NCBI RefSeq assembly: GCF_004331035.1
Contig: NZ_SJNT01000002.1
Coordinates: 1-64,000 of the forward strand
Direction: 5' to 3'
Length of the DNA stretch: 64,000 bases
Source: Acinetobacter sp. ANC 4910
Lineage (GTDB): Bacteria; Pseudomonadota; Gammaproteobacteria; Pseudomonadales; Moraxellaceae
This document shows, piece by piece, positions 55,663 through 64,000 of the stretch. A program made the translations under genes and the position numbers. Positions within the stretch are counted from its first letter, which is position 1. Every line of letters starts with the position of its first letter. Below the pieces are notes generated by a model that was not told where the DNA came from, did not search any database, and was given only the letters and a program-made list of their open reading frames with translations.

Positions 55663-56043
55663 CTATCGTGCTTCACTCGAAGTGGGTTCTGGGCGCGACC
55701 ATAACCAAATCGCGACAATCAACATGGTCAAATCTGTAAAGACTTTGACTGCAAATGGGGCGGTTGTGAATAGCATCAACGCACCACTAAATAACATCAT
55801 GATCGATGCAATCCATTTGGCTTTGCGTGGCACAGTGCCATTTTCACGCCAAGCACGTAATGTTGCGCCATGTTTGGGATGATTCAATAACCAATCATCC
55901 ACTTGCGGCCAACCTTTTGAGGCTGCCCAAGCAGCTAAAATTAAAAATACTGTTGTTGGCATACCTGGTAGTACAGCACCAATAAAGCCAAGGATGACAA
56001 AAAGCACCACTAAACTTCGCCAAAACAATATCTTCATCTTCAA
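55663..56043 (-). CDS. DUF454 (YbaN-like) inner-membrane protein
   Basis: The 126-residue protein has the family opening, a first helix with VLPGMPTTVFLILAAWAAS (about 23-42), the motif WLLNHPKHGATLRAWRENG (about 51-69), and two C-terminal helices (about 78-112). Function is unknown. It is upstream of elsL and divergent from the DUF1853 gene. Confidence 0.87.
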   Translation of the reverse strand: MKMKILFWRSLVVLFVILGFIGAVLPGMPTTVFLILAAWAASKGWPQVDDWLLNHPKHGATLRAWRENGTVPRKAKWIASIMMLFSGALMLFTTAPFAVKVFTDLTMLIVAIWLWSRPEPTSSEAR

Positions 56044-56133
56044 GCCCTAATCCAGAATTGCGCTAGTATAAAATGTTTTTACACTTTATCCTTTTTAAAT
56101 TCTGTACATTATTCTGCCATTTCGGTTTTCACT

Positions 56134-57036
56134 ATGTTTTTGACCTTACAACAAGACCATCTTTTTGAACCATGGCTGTATTTTAAAAATCCACTGGTGC
56201 GGCAATTGGCTTTTAGCCTTGCAAGTCCCAATATTCTGCGCGCTTATCCCGATCAATTTGAGATCCAACAATCATTTCAATTACATACTGAGCTTATTTG
56301 GACACAATATTTTCATCTTTACCAAACACGATTACAATATTTAGATCAGCATCCGACTGAATTAGAAGATTTTTTAAATCAATTAAAAAGCACTCGACTC
56401 GGATTACGCTTTGAAATGTTCATTTGGTTTTGGTTACGTGATGATGATTATCATCCTTATGAGCTTTTAGGTCATAGTATTCAACAAATTGCCGGCTCGA
56501 AAACTTTAGGTGAATTAGATTTCTTACTTAAAAATACGCAGACCAATCAAATTGAACATTGGGAAGTGGCTTTAAAATATTATTTAGCAGAATGTGATTT
56601 TTCTTTTCCGCATTGGTATGGGCTCAATCGAACAGATACATTAAAGCGCAAATTAAACCATTTTACCCAAAAGCAATTTCAATTTTATCAAGCACTTAAT
56701 CACGTAATACAACAACGCTTCGTTATTCTAAAAGGTCAGCTGTATATTCCTTTACATGCAACGACACAGCAAATACCACACTGGGTGAATCAGCACCGGA
56801 GAATAGGCTTGTGGGGCTATGATGCGATTCCTTACGCTGCATCACCTTATCGTTTACAGCGGCATGAATGGCTTTGCCCTCACGCATCTGCAACCAGCAT
56901 AACACCACAGCTCTGGACAGATGGCCTGTATTGTTATTTGGATAAAGATGGAGAACAAAACTTTTATATGTATCGTAACCGTCCTTTGCTACAGCATTAC
57001 ACTGAGCCGCAAAATAATGCCATATACATTCTTTAA
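56134..57036 (+). CDS. DUF1853 family protein
   Basis: The 300-residue cytosolic protein matches DUF1853 across its length, with FKNPLVRQLAFSLASPNIL near the start. GELDFLLKN and HWEVALKYYL (about 129-155) follow. The spacing of Asp in ELDF and Glu...Lys in EVALK resembles the metal site of PD-(D/E)XK nucleases, as does the beta-hairpin between them. A nuclease role has not been shown. It stands alone, with no clear ribosome-binding site in front of the ATG. Confidence 0.8.
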   Translation: MFLTLQQDHLFEPWLYFKNPLVRQLAFSLASPNILRAYPDQFEIQQSFQLHTELIWTQYFHLYQTRLQYLDQHPTELEDFLNQLKSTRLGLRFEMFIWFWLRDDDYHPYELLGHSIQQIAGSKTLGELDFLLKNTQTNQIEHWEVALKYYLAECDFSFPHWYGLNRTDTLKRKLNHFTQKQFQFYQALNHVIQQRFVILKGQLYIPLHATTQQIPHWVNQHRRIGLWGYDAIPYAASPYRLQRHEWLCPHASATSITPQLWTDGLYCYLDKDGEQNFYMYRNRPLLQHYTEPQNNAIYIL

Positions 57037-57127
57037 CTTTTTTATAATCAAATCATGGTACTGTTTATGCTGAATGTTTTTTAATCTATATTTGTTCAAG
57101 ATAATAATTCATGTTTTGGAGAACACT

Positions 57128-57268
57128 ATGAAAAAAGCAATTGCGATCTCATTACTACTCACTTTTTTTCTCGCAGGCTGTAATACGGTCGCAGGTGTAG
57201 GTAAAGACGTTTCCAAAGTTGGGGATGTCGTTACAGATAGTGCGGAAAAAAGTGCAGACAAATTATAA
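57128..57268 (+). CDS. entericidin-like small lipoprotein
   Basis: A 46-residue precursor begins MKKAIAISLLLTFFLAGC, a lipoprotein signal with lipidated Cys18. The mature part of 29 residues has the entericidin pattern NTVAGVGKDVSKVGDVVTDS. The ATG at 57128 has GGAG seven bases upstream, while the frame opens earlier at 57074. E. coli entericidin B is a bacteriolytic lipoprotein, paired with an antidote; no partner gene is seen here. It is monocistronic with a terminator. Confidence 0.85.
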   Translation: MKKAIAISLLLTFFLAGCNTVAGVGKDVSKVGDVVTDSAEKSADKL

Positions 57269-57288
57269 TCCCCCCAAAGAACATCAAG

Positions 57289-57316
57289 ACCTTATCAAAA
57301 CGATAAGGTTTTTTTA
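57289..57316 (+). terminator. intrinsic terminator of entericidin-like gene
   Basis: ACCTTATC and GATAAGGT around AAAAC, then seven T residues. Confidence 0.9.
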
Positions 57317-57383
57317 TATCAAAACTCCCTTTATTGATTCGATTCGCCTATCATAGCAGCAAATTTTTCATTTGCTTTTCTGT

Positions 57384-58517
57384 ATGAATCACTCTGAAAC
57401 ACTCGAACTTAGTCTGCAATTACTCCGCCAACCTTCTGTTACGCCTGTCGACCATGACTGTCAGAACATTATGGCTGAACGTTTAGCAAAAATTGGTTTT
57501 AACATTGAACCTATGCGTTTTGATGATGTTGATAATCTTTGGGCGCGTAAAGGGACTGAAGCTCCTGTTTTTTGTTTCGCAGGACATACAGATGTGGTAC
57601 CAACAGGCAACTTAAATGCTTGGCATTCAGAGCCTTTTATTCCAGAAATTCGGGATGGTAAGCTCTATGGTCGTGGTAGTGCAGACATGAAAACTGCATT
57701 GGCTGCAATGGTTGTGGCATCAGAGCGATTTGTGACTAAGCACCCAAATCACAAAGGTTCAATCGCATTTCTAATTACCTCTGATGAAGAAGGTCCTGCA
57801 GTTAATGGAACTGTCAAAGTCATTGAAACGCTAGAAGCTCGCCAAGAGAAAATGACATGGTGTCTTGTGGGTGAACCATCAAGTACGCATCAGTTAGGTG
57901 ATATCGTAAAAAATGGGCGTCGTGGTTCATTAAATGCAGTACTCACAGTCAAAGGTAAGCAAGGTCACGTGGCTTATCCTCATCTTGCGATTAATCCAAT
58001 TCACATGGCGTCTAAAGCCGTTGCAGAACTGTGCGATACCGTTTGGGATCATGGGAATGAGTATTTCCCTGCAACTTCTTTCCAAGTTTCTAATATTCAA
58101 GCAGGTACAGGCGCAACCAATGTCGTTCCTGGTACGATGACTGTGACATTTAACTTCCGTTATTCTACAGAACTCACTGCAGAAGAATTGAAAGCACGTG
58201 TCTTGGAAATTTTAGATCGTCATGGTTTAACATACGAAATTCAATGGACACATTCAGGTTTACCATTCCTAACTCCAGTCGGCGAATTGGTTAGTGCAGC
58301 TCAAAATGCAATTCGTAATGTGACTGGTCGTGAAACTGAGTTATCTACGAGCGGTGGTACATCTGACGGTCGTTTTATTGCTCCTACAGGCGCTCAAGTA
58401 CTTGAACTTGGGGTACTCAATGCCAGTATCCATCAAATTGATGAGCACGTAAATGTGGCCGATTTAGAGCCTTTAGCTGAAATTTATGAACAGATTCTGG
58501 AAGGTTTATTGACTTAA
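57384..58517 (+). CDS. dapE: succinyl-diaminopimelate desuccinylase DapE
   Basis: DapE is a zinc M20 peptidase-family enzyme that releases L,L-diaminopimelate in lysine and peptidoglycan synthesis. The 377 residues carry the zinc-site motifs [10 protein letters not shown] (His, Asp) and [10 protein letters not shown]. They also carry SDEEGPA with the catalytic Glu, the bridging region, and the C-terminal [15 protein letters not shown]. The frame opens four codons earlier at 57372; ATG 57384 gives the family start [10 protein letters not shown]. It is monocistronic. Confidence 0.95.
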   Translation: MNHSETLELSLQLLRQPSVTPVDHDCQNIMAERLAKIGFNIEPMRFDDVDNLWARKGTEAPVFCFAGHTDVVPTGNLNAWHSEPFIPEIRDGKLYGRGSADMKTALAAMVVASERFVTKHPNHKGSIAFLITSDEEGPAVNGTVKVIETLEARQEKMTWCLVGEPSSTHQLGDIVKNGRRGSLNAVLTVKGKQGHVAYPHLAINPIHMASKAVAELCDTVWDHGNEYFPATSFQVSNIQAGTGATNVVPGTMTVTFNFRYSTELTAEELKARVLEILDRHGLTYEIQWTHSGLPFLTPVGELVSAAQNAIRNVTGRETELSTSGGTSDGRFIAPTGAQVLELGVLNASIHQIDEHVNVADLEPLAEIYEQILEGLLT

Positions 58518-58539
58518 CATTTCTGATCAATCAAACAAT

Positions 58540-58571
58540 AAAAAAACCCATGTTGAACATGGGTTTTTTTA
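58540..58571 (+). terminator. bidirectional terminator of dapE and chpC
   Basis: AAAAAACCCATG and CATGGGTTTTTT arms around TTGAA serve dapE and convergent chpC. Confidence 0.9.
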
Positions 58572-58582
58572 TTGAAGCCTGA

Positions 58583-59044
58583 CTAATTGATGCCTAAACT
58601 GGTTTGAATCTGTACAACATTAGGCACTTGGAACGTTTGTTCACCCATTCTCACGTACTGAAACACCATTGGATCAGTGACTGTCATTTCTTCGTCAACC
58701 ACCTCAGAAATACGAACACGCACAGATTTCGGCATTTCATTACACATCAAGGCAAAACGCTGATCGACTTCATCACCTTCAATCACCAATGCAACACCCG
58801 TTTCTTTTGCAGGATCATTCACTGCATAAACAGGTAATTTCACATCATGCCACTCCACTGAAGAAACATGTGTCTGGCTATCTAATGCTGAAAGCACGAT
58901 ATTTTGTGGCAATAACATTGCCACTTTGCCATAGCACTGAATGATGTAAGCATCAATAAATCCAGTAGAAACTGTAATAAGATGATGTAACTCTTGCTGA
59001 CTAATTTGGTCTAAAACCGATTTATTCGCGATTTTCTCACTCAT
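58583..59044 (-). CDS. chpC: CheW-like adaptor, ChpC-type
   Basis: The 153-residue protein has a weakly conserved CheW domain: DAYIIQCYGKVAMLLPQNIVLSAL near the start and PVYAVNDP and VRVRISEVVDEE later. In type IV pilus chemosensory systems ChpC is an accessory CheW-like adaptor that couples the receptor to the ChpA kinase. The ATG at 59044 lies four bases after the chpA stop and has AGGGG within the end of chpA, so translation is coupled. It is the last gene of the pilJ-chpA-chpC run. Confidence 0.8.
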   Translation of the reverse strand: MSEKIANKSVLDQISQQELHHLITVSTGFIDAYIIQCYGKVAMLLPQNIVLSALDSQTHVSSVEWHDVKLPVYAVNDPAKETGVALVIEGDEVDQRFALMCNEMPKSVRVRISEVVDEEMTVTDPMVFQYVRMGEQTFQVPNVVQIQTSLGIN

Positions 59045-59048
59045 CAAA

Positions 59049-62000
59049 TTACCCCTGTTTCACAGTCAAAAGACTTTCTATGTTATTCAACAATTCAGCC
59101 TCTTGGAATGGTTTGCCCATGTAGTGAGTGACTCCCAAACTAAATGCGCGTTCACGATGCTTTTCACCCGTACGTGATGTAATCATGATAATAGGCAATT
59201 GCTTATGAACTTCATGGTGGCGAATCAAGTTCGTCACTTCAAATCCATCCATACGTGGCATTTCAATATCCAGTAGCATTAAATCTGGTTTGACGTTTTC
59301 TAACTGCTCTATAGCATCAACACCATCTTTTGCAGTGACTACATCATAACCTTGTCGTTCTAACAAGCGTGAAGTCACTTTACGTACTGTAACCGAGTCA
59401 TCCACAATCATAATTAAACGACGTGTATCACTGTAACGGTATTCACGTTGGTCATGACCATGTTTCACACGTTGTGTGGTTTGCACTTGACGGGCAATAT
59501 TTTGACCATCCAGAATCAAACACACTTGACCATCACCCAGAATGGTTGCACCAGCAATTGCACCAATTGCTGCAAATTGCTGACCAATTGGTTTCACCAC
59601 AATTTGTGCACGTGATCCAATCAACTGATCAACCAATAAGGCAATGGTTTGACCACTATTGCCCTTAATTAACAGCACAGGCAACGAATGAGCAATACTG
59701 CTTAAACGCGGTAAAGGCTGGTTGGAAACAAATTCCGAAATATAACGCAACTTATAGCTTTGATTATCAATCTTGAAATAATCTTCTTTACTATTGAAGT
59801 AAGTTTCTAAAGTTGCTGGTGCAATTCGAACAATACGCTCAATGTGTGCCAACGGAAGTGCGAATTGCTGATCGCCAGATTTCACCATTAAGGCGTCACT
59901 GACAGCCACAGTCGTTGGAACGCGAATACTAAAACTTGTTCCTTTTCCAAGTATTGAGTCTACAGTGACATGACCACCCAACGCTTTAATCGAGCTTTGC
60001 ACGACATCCAAACCAACACCACGTCCAGAAATTTGGGTAATCTGCTGTGCCGTACTGAAACCTGGATGGAAAATAAACTGTAGAATCTCTTCTTTTTCAA
60101 GTGATTGATCAGCTTTCATCAAACCTAAAGAAATGGCTTTTTCTTTGATTCGATTCACATCAATCCCTTTACCATCATCATGGAATTCGACTACAACATC
60201 TGTGCCTTGACGGCTAATGTTGAGTTCAATTTTTCCAATTTCAGGCTTGTTTGCCGACTGACGCTGTGCAGGATCTTCAATACCATGGTCGACAGCATTT
60301 CGTAACATATGCTCAAGCGGGGTTACTAAACGCTCAAGAATTGTACGATCCAATTCCCCTTCAGTATTATTGACAATTAACTCAGCAGGTCGGTTTAGCG
60401 TTGAAGCTGTCTGGCGCACAATACGTTGCAAACGAGGTAATAAACGTGAGAATGGCACCAAGCGTGTTCGCATTAAGCCTTCTTGAATTTCGGCCTGAAT
60501 ACGAGATTGTTGTAATAACAAACCTTCCGTATCACGAATTTTTTCAGCCAAAGTACTCTTGAAATCGACCAAGTCCGAAGCAGATTCCGCCAAGGATTTA
60601 GACAACTGATTTAACGATGAATATTGGTCCATTTCCAATGGGTCAAAGTCGGCATATCGACCAACTTCACTGCCGTGTTTGGCAATAATTTGTGACTCTA
60701 ATTCACCTTCCATTCGACGCAACTGGTCTGCAAGACGCTTAATCGCCAATTCCATTTCATTCAATGTATTGCCTAATTGACCAAGGTCCATTTCAATACG
60801 TGAACGGTTAATCGAATTTTCACCCGACAAATCAATCATCTTCTCAATCAAATCTGCTGAAATTCGGATCATCTCATTCGATTGATCATTGGCTCCAAAG
60901 CTTTCCCACTCGCCCATCATTGCAGGTGGTTCTGCTCCATCCCCTTGAATAAATTCAAAGCTTGGTGCAGTAATCTGCGTGTGACTAGAGTTATTACGGC
61001 TTGGCAATTGAACAGTGACATCTGCATATTCAATTGCTTCCAAGCCCGCTTTTAAACTATCGAAATTAGTATAATCATGGTCAAAAATTGCATGTCTTAA
61101 CCATGTAATCGTGGTTTGTAGTAACGGATCGTAAACATTTGAATTGAAGTGATGAACTGCAAACTGTTCAAAAGCACTTTCTAAACGATATGCAATAGCC
61201 CCGACTGGCTCAATTTCAGCCATGCGCGCACCACCTTTAAGGCTATGTGCTGCACGTTGCAATTGAAGCAATAAACTACGGTCACTACGTTGCTCTGACC
61301 AATTCCGCAGCAGCTTTTCCATGGTATCGAAAATTTCTGCGGCTTCTTCGTAGAAAGTTTCTTCAACAATTGAGCGTACACTCTCATCAAGTGCTAAAGA
61401 TTCAACTTGAAGTGATGGCTCAACAATGTTCGATTGTGATACTGGTTCAACCCAATCGGAAGTTTCAGGTTCTTCTTCAAACGAACTGACTTCTGTGCGT
61501 ACAGGCTGTATAGCAGGCGGTTCAATGGTTGTAGCTTCGTATGCAACCACGTGTTCAACAACAGGTAGTTTTTGTTCTTTAACCACTTCCGTATCTGTAG
61601 ATACTACAGACCCCGCAACCAAAGCTTGAATATTATTTAAAATATCAATCGCTTCTGGAGCTGGATAATCAACTTTTTCTTCTCGAATGGTTTGAATACG
61701 ATCGGCAATGTTGTCTTGAACCAAACGAACAATCTGAATCAAAGCAGGAGATGCTTGAATTTGCTGATTGATAATACGCTCATAAATGGTTTCTAATTCA
61801 TGTGCAATTAAACCAATATGCGTCGCTTGAATCATGTTTGCACCACCCTTTAGGGTATGCAAATAACGCATTAAATTATTCAATGCCGCCGTATTAGATT
61901 GATCACTGCTCCATGTATGAACATCCTGATCCATCCCCATCAGCAACTCATCAGCTTCTTCGAGGAAGATATCCAACAGGTCTTCATCAAATTGTCGATT

Positions 62001-63530
62001 GGCTTCATCGACATCCACTAATTTCGCATCACTGTGCAAGCGTTTTGACAAAGTCGCAAAGTTAACGGCAGCGACCTGATGACCAGATTCTGTCGTTAAA
62101 TCTGCTTCAGGCTCAGAAGTATTTTCTTCAGATAGGGTGTCCTCAACTGAATCAAAAATTTCCAGATCTTGCTGTACAAATGCCGTTAAGTTTTGAAGCA
62201 CTTGCTCTACTGGTGCAGATAAACTTATGCGCTGCCCAGCAGCTAAAGTATCAAACAGATAGATAAATTCTTGATGCGCCTGAGCAAATAACTCATAAGC
62301 ATAATCAATATTGAGTAATGTCGGTTTAGCTAAAAGTGTTTGATAACATTTATCTAAAATCTGAATAAAATCATGAATCCCTTGTGAAGCACGATTATTG
62401 GTATGCTCGGCGAGTAAACTCGCCTTTTGACTTAATTGCTCGACATAAGTAGGAAATTCATTCTTAATCCGTTTTTCAAATTCAAGTTCTGCATCCAATA
62501 ACAGATCAATATCTAATTCAATTAATTGCGATACTAAACCTTGTGGATTTGCACTAGATTCAAACTCTTCTTGATTAAAGCCGTAATTTTCCCATGCTTG
62601 ATTAAATGTTTGATCAATTTGACTTAAGTTTTCGACTTTACCCTGACGTAAAATATGCAAGAAGTCTCGCACAAATTCTGCATACTGAATGAGCAATGCT
62701 GTTTCATTTGAAGTTGAAACAATCTCTTCTTGTAAAAGCGTCTTAAATAAATTTTCAACTTTAGAACTGGCATCAAAAATTTGCTGGATGTGCGCCATAG
62801 ATGAACTTCCTCGCAAAGTATGCAAGGCACGAATCAACCCATTATAATCAGGTACTTCACCAGCTTCTTGTTTTAAGAAGTGATCAATCGTTGCAAGATG
62901 TTCTTCTGCTTCTTCAATGAAAATTGAAGTGGTCACTTCTTGCAAATCACTAGATTCGGCAGATAGCTCTTCTTCCACCAAGACAATATCTGCTTGAGCA
63001 GCATCCAATTCCAGTCCAGTCAAATCATCCGAAGATCTGAGTTGATCTGCTAAAGATAATAACTCTTCAAGTGCAGGTTCAATTGATCGCCCCTGTTGTA
63101 GCTCTTGCCCCAATAGAACCAAAGGTCTTAAATCAATTTCTATCGGTTTGACCGATTTAAACTGCGGATAAAGCTTAAACTGAAAAACACGATAAACCGT
63201 TTCTGCAAATTTCTGGATCTTAAGCTCTAAAGGAACAGAACCAAAAATGACACGATTTAAAGTATCTTCGACAGCCCAAGCCACTTCACCAGCAGACTTT
63301 GCCCCCACCATACGACCCGAGCCTTTCAACGTGTGAAAATGGCGTCGAATGGTCGTTAAAGTATCCTGATCAGAAGGATTTGCTAACCACTGTTCAAAAA
63401 CAGTATCTAATTCTTCAAAAATTTCTTCAATTTCTTCTACAAAGATCTCTAGAATTTCAGCATCTTGTTCAAGATAACTATCTTCTGGAAGCGTTGTCGT
63501 ATCGACTAAATTTTTTAATATTTCTTTCAT
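59049..63530 (-). CDS. chpA: twitching-motility chemosensory hybrid histidine kinase ChpA/PilL
   Basis: The 1493-residue CheA-type kinase of the type IV pilus (Chp) pathway has four histidine phosphotransfer domains with target His at about 66, 237, 558 and 762 (LKGSG, LRGSS, LKGGA and LKGGA contexts). A dimerisation region follows, then an ATPase domain with LRNAVDHG (N box, about 1080), DDGKGID and GRGVGLDVV. A CheW regulatory domain and a C-terminal receiver (VDDSVTVRKVTSRL, LLDIEMPRMDG) complete it. Pseudomonas ChpA is about 2470 residues with more phosphotransfer domains, so this is a shortened version. It controls pilus motors through response regulators outside the window. Confidence 0.94.
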   Translation of the reverse strand: MKEILKNLVDTTTLPEDSYLEQDAEILEIFVEEIEEIFEELDTVFEQWLANPSDQDTLTTIRRHFHTLKGSGRMVGAKSAGEVAWAVEDTLNRVIFGSVPLELKIQKFAETVYRVFQFKLYPQFKSVKPIEIDLRPLVLLGQELQQGRSIEPALEELLSLADQLRSSDDLTGLELDAAQADIVLVEEELSAESSDLQEVTTSIFIEEAEEHLATIDHFLKQEAGEVPDYNGLIRALHTLRGSSSMAHIQQIFDASSKVENLFKTLLQEEIVSTSNETALLIQYAEFVRDFLHILRQGKVENLSQIDQTFNQAWENYGFNQEEFESSANPQGLVSQLIELDIDLLLDAELEFEKRIKNEFPTYVEQLSQKASLLAEHTNNRASQGIHDFIQILDKCYQTLLAKPTLLNIDYAYELFAQAHQEFIYLFDTLAAGQRISLSAPVEQVLQNLTAFVQQDLEIFDSVEDTLSEENTSEPEADLTTESGHQVAAVNFATLSKRLHSDAKLVDVDEANRQFDEDLLDIFLEEADELLMGMDQDVHTWSSDQSNTAALNNLMRYLHTLKGGANMIQATHIGLIAHELETIYERIINQQIQASPALIQIVRLVQDNIADRIQTIREEKVDYPAPEAIDILNNIQALVAGSVVSTDTEVVKEQKLPVVEHVVAYEATTIEPPAIQPVRTEVSSFEEEPETSDWVEPVSQSNIVEPSLQVESLALDESVRSIVEETFYEEAAEIFDTMEKLLRNWSEQRSDRSLLLQLQRAAHSLKGGARMAEIEPVGAIAYRLESAFEQFAVHHFNSNVYDPLLQTTITWLRHAIFDHDYTNFDSLKAGLEAIEYADVTVQLPSRNNSSHTQITAPSFEFIQGDGAEPPAMMGEWESFGANDQSNEMIRISADLIEKMIDLSGENSINRSRIEMDLGQLGNTLNEMELAIKRLADQLRRMEGELESQIIAKHGSEVGRYADFDPLEMDQYSSLNQLSKSLAESASDLVDFKSTLAEKIRDTEGLLLQQSRIQAEIQEGLMRTRLVPFSRLLPRLQRIVRQTASTLNRPAELIVNNTEGELDRTILERLVTPLEHMLRNAVDHGIEDPAQRQSANKPEIGKIELNISRQGTDVVVEFHDDGKGIDVNRIKEKAISLGLMKADQSLEKEEILQFIFHPGFSTAQQITQISGRGVGLDVVQSSIKALGGHVTVDSILGKGTSFSIRVPTTVAVSDALMVKSGDQQFALPLAHIERIVRIAPATLETYFNSKEDYFKIDNQSYKLRYISEFVSNQPLPRLSSIAHSLPVLLIKGNSGQTIALLVDQLIGSRAQIVVKPIGQQFAAIGAIAGATILGDGQVCLILDGQNIARQVQTTQRVKHGHDQREYRYSDTRRLIMIVDDSVTVRKVTSRLLERQGYDVVTAKDGVDAIEQLENVKPDLMLLDIEMPRMDGFEVTNLIRHHEVHKQLPIIMITSRTGEKHRERAFSLGVTHYMGKPFQEAELLNNIESLLTVKQG

Positions 63531-63643
63531 AGCTTTGGCTTCTTACGTTTCTCGCCACCATAAAAGGCGCTAAAACCTGAGTGTAATCATCACGCCGAAC
63601 TTTATTCTAGAAGTACAGCGGTTCGATGCTTAAAACTAGATAA

Positions 63644-63672
63644 GTATTCCGATCTGTGTCAGATCGGAATAC
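63644..63672. repeat. perfect 13-bp hairpin between pilJ and chpA
   Basis: GTATTCCGATCTG and CAGATCGGAATAC are separated by TGT. No T-run follows on the minus strand, so it may be a processing or mRNA-stability hairpin rather than a terminator. Confidence 0.65.
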
Positions 63673-63687
63673 CCTTGAATAGCTAAC

Positions 63688-64000
63688 TTATTCAGGTAGT
63701 TTGAAGTCCGTTACAGATTCACGCAGAGATTCTGCCATATTGGCAAGTTCAGAAACCGAACGTGCTGTATCGAAGGTCGCTGTCGTCGTCTGTGACGTAA
63801 TCTCTTGTACAACATTCATCGTTGTCGCAATATGACCTGCAGATGCCGATTGCAGTTTGGCTGCATCCGAAATGCTCGCGATCAGTTTTGCCAAGTTACC
63901 CGATACGTTTTGAATCTCATCCAGTGCAACACCCGCATCTTTAGATAAGTTCGCACCACGGACAACTTCCGAAGTGGTTTGTTCCATTGAAATAACGGCT
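63688..64000 (-). CDS. pilJ: PilJ-type methyl-accepting chemoreceptor, C-terminal end
   Basis: Only the last 104 residues or so are in the window; the frame is open past 64000. The helical stretch around ANLSKDAGVALDEIQNVSGN and IASISDAAKLQSASAGHIAT is the end of an MCP signalling domain, and the tail ESLRESVTDFKLPE is short. Its place directly before chpA identifies it as the type IV pilus chemoreceptor PilJ. Confidence 0.85.
   Translation of the reverse strand, partial: AVISMEQTTSEVVRGANLSKDAGVALDEIQNVSGNLAKLIASISDAAKLQSASAGHIATTMNVVQEITSQTTTATFDTARSVSELANMAESLRESVTDFKLPE

Overview
The window looks like a chromosomal segment of an Acinetobacter species. The evidence is the AT-rich intergenic DNA, the gene order (rlmE-ftsH-folP divergent from yhbY; carA-carB-greA), a signal-less YkuD enzyme resembling Acinetobacter ElsL, a GTP-type pckG, and a chpA/chpC/pilJ twitching-chemosensory locus. 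No plasmid backbone, prophage, rRNA operon, intact insertion sequence or CRISPR array is visible.

Layout. Bases 1-990 are an accessory junction: an AT-rich partial gene for a zinc-ribbon-like protein, then repeated TAGTA motifs, then the first 48 codons of greB, which stop abruptly. Bases 1.3-6.5 kb hold two lytic transglycosylases, an SCP2 protein, ttcA and htpX, with a cluster of DnaA-box-like 9-mers between ttcA and the second transglycosylase. Bases 6.5-16 kb hold a DUF4112 protein, an orphan RND pump, dgkA, a decayed LuxR gene, groES-groEL with a sigma-32-like promoter, and a phosphoesterase/lipid-kinase pair. Bases 16-24 kb hold pckG, glpD, a KgtP-like transporter, two small exported proteins, a methyltransferase and folD. 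At 24.2-28 kb, tRNA-Cys and two copies of a tRNA-Leu(UAA) unit bracket a 3.4 kb segment with a decayed WYL regulator, a membrane protein and phoD, which has a Pho box.

Bases 28-41 kb are housekeeping: a VWA lipoprotein, folP, ftsH, rlmE, yhbY, carA, carB and greA. carA has a UUG start and a nested-hairpin leader. Bases 41-54 kb hold an acetyltransferase, a universal stress protein, an alkyltransferase-like protein, an antiporter, a Bcr-type exporter, a YccS-like protein, a Fur-box-preceded PepSY/flavodoxin/reductase fusion and a YdcF protein. Bases 53.9-54.9 kb are an eight-gene tRNA-Val/tRNA-Asp array read leftward from one strong promoter. The rest holds an ElsL-like L,D-carboxypeptidase, DUF454, DUF1853, an entericidin-like lipoprotein, dapE and the chpC-chpA-pilJ cluster, with pilJ cut by the right edge.

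How the genes connect. Cell-wall turnover recurs (two transglycosylases, ElsL, DapE supplying diaminopimelate). Phospholipid recycling (DgkA, YegS-like kinase, GlpD), proteostasis (GroESL, HtpX, FtsH) and translation or tRNA functions (TtcA, RlmE, YhbY, ten tRNAs after tRNA-Cys) are also prominent. The likeliest recently acquired DNA is the left edge; the tRNA-Leu-bracketed segment is the next most plastic place.
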